A DNA stretch of 64,000 bases. Origin: Hirsutella rhossiliensis. Its lineage: Eukaryota; Ascomycota; Sordariomycetes; Hypocreales; Ophiocordycipitaceae. The notes beneath the pieces were generated by a model. The model was not told the DNA's origin. It ran no database searches and worked only from the letters and a program-made list of their open reading frames with translations. The translations under genes and the position numbers were made by a program. Shown here piece by piece: positions 62,820-64,000 of the stretch (position 1 is its first letter; every line of letters begins with the position of its first letter). Where the stretch lies: contig NW_025408671.1 in assembly GCF_020360975.1 (NCBI RefSeq), positions 6,076,001-6,140,000 on the forward strand, given 5' to 3'.

Positions 62820-63155
62820 GTAATAGCTTCTTATAAATATAGTAAGAGATAGGATAGAGGGGCTAGTAATAGCTAAAAAGCTAGGGAAAACTAATAAAAA
62901 GCTTAGTAGTTTAGTAAATATTAATAGCTTCTTTAAGTAGGATCTTCTTTATTAATTAGGATATTAAAGGGATATAAATAAAGGTATTAAATAAAGGAAA
63001 GAAGGATAATTAAAATAATATAATAATTATTCCCTTAGTATTAATTATTGCCCTTATAAGAATTAAATAACTTTACCTTACTTATTTAACCCCTTACTTC
63101 CTATTTTACCTTTATATATTTTATATATACTTCTTATATCTCTCTTTATAAGATT
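62820..63155 (+). repeat. Copia LTR fragment
   Basis: Aligns with roughly the last 340 bp of the 486-bp LTRs at 17979 and 23836 (for example ttctttaagtaggatcttctttattaatta, and the end cttcttatatctctctttataag). The 5' part of the LTR is missing. No interior follows. Confidence 0.75.
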
Positions 63156-64000
63156 AATTCCTACTATAAGTAAATAAATCTTAAATAGTAGCTGCCTTAG
63201 TATAGCTATAAAGGAATAACCCGCTCTATAAGGATATTATAATTAACTAAGTAGAGATAGATAGCTAGCAGTATACTAACGACTCTAGTATTCCGACCGT
63301 TATTATAGATCGCATACGAAGAGAGGAACCATCGACCGTTAAGAAGATATAAACGGACTATATTGTCCCGGGTTTAGAGGAAAACGGCTTTAGAAGCATC
63401 GATAAACGGAGGCCCCTAGTTACTTCCTAGTTAGAGTCGAGTCAGACGCTGCAGGCCAACCACTCTCAAATTTCTGTTATGTGTATCTGGCAGTGCATGG
63501 CGGGCAAGATTTCAGCTGGCCACCGAGGCGTTTCCGCATGATGAGTGCCTTATTTGCTGCCATGCGCTGGCACCAAACTTGCCCACACGATGCCTGGGCC
63601 CCCAACGCTCGACCAACTTAGGTAGGCTCCGGCCGTGCTTGACTCGCTTTCGCCGTGAGGAAGCTTCCTAGTAGCGACATATTAACCAGGCTGAACTCTA
63701 AGAGCCTAACTAGACCATGGTGCGAGAGGCGAACGGAAGTGGAGTCAACTTGGCTTTAGAGTATCTATCGCCGACTTGAAGGCTTGGGAGGCGGCGATTT
63801 GGGAAGCATCGTGGCAACACAGCGGGGGCCAATAATACCAGCATGTAAGCTTGGTCTACATGTCGAATACCCATTGACTGCCTAGGAGAGGGAGCAGAGG
63901 AGCCGGGCGCTCTATGTCTCTCCCTATGCCCTGGGCCCCCGCGGAACTCTATCCTCGGCGCCTTGGCGCCCATTAGATGACGAGATGAGACTGCCATGAT
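63156..64000. other. Return to normal composition, no gene recognised
   Basis: From about 63250 CpA and TpG become common again, which marks the end of the RIP-mutated block. A minus-strand ORF at 63710-63997 (95 codons) has no recognisable content and could be chance. This may be the edge of another gene island. Confidence 0.45.

Overview
The window looks like a filamentous ascomycete (Pezizomycotina) chromosome with strong repeat-induced point mutation (RIP). Long AT-rich blocks hold retrotransposon relics in which CpA and TpG are almost absent and TpA is in excess. Coding frames there are broken mainly by TAG and TAA at former Gln and Trp codons. One GC-balanced gene island (about 2.8-17.2 kb) has short GT-AG introns of 53-67 bp. 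I cannot name the species.

Layout. 1-2810: RIP-mutated sequence, a 408-bp LTR-like repeat (R1 copy A) and the 3' end of a Tad-type LINE (LINE A). 2811-17249: gene island with one apparently intact coiled-coil gene (4788-6405, +) and a divergent pair of large decayed genes: a DUF6603-type gene (7073-12095, -) and an unnamed partner of about 1,330 codons (13191-17249, +) that is cut off at the repeat boundary. 17840-35120: a chromodomain Gypsy relic (G1, +). It is split by a RIP-mutated Copia element (17979-24321, TSD ACTAC), a small gag-only LTR element (26351-28223, TSD ATAAC) and a young, non-RIP-mutated, internally deleted Copia element (30874-34201, TSD CTTTT). 35186-37290: LINE B, 5'-truncated, with a poly-A tail and a 13-bp TSD. 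37342-62378: a 25-kb composite bounded by two 686-bp LTRs and the TSD CTAAG. It is a minus-strand Gypsy (G3) carrying a minus-strand LINE (LINE C), which in turn carries a second copy of the G1-type Gypsy (G2, 45824-53674, TSD TCTAG mutated to TTTAA on one side). Two unidentified RIP-mutated coding relics, X (-) and Y (+), lie between LINE C and the left LTR of G3. 62424-63155: R1 copy B and a Copia LTR fragment. After about 63.2 kb the sequence returns to normal composition.

How it fits together. The relics date each other by nesting: LINE C is inside G3, G2 is inside LINE C, and three LTR elements are inside G1. The young Copia element shows that insertion continued after RIP had acted on its surroundings. 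Its LTRs differ only by two 1-base indels while its gag frame is already broken, so it was probably moved by proteins from another copy. The two large genes of the island carry CAG-to-TAG and TGG-to-TAG stops as well as frameshifts, so RIP leakage from the flanking repeats may have helped to kill them. No tRNA, rRNA or CRISPR was seen.
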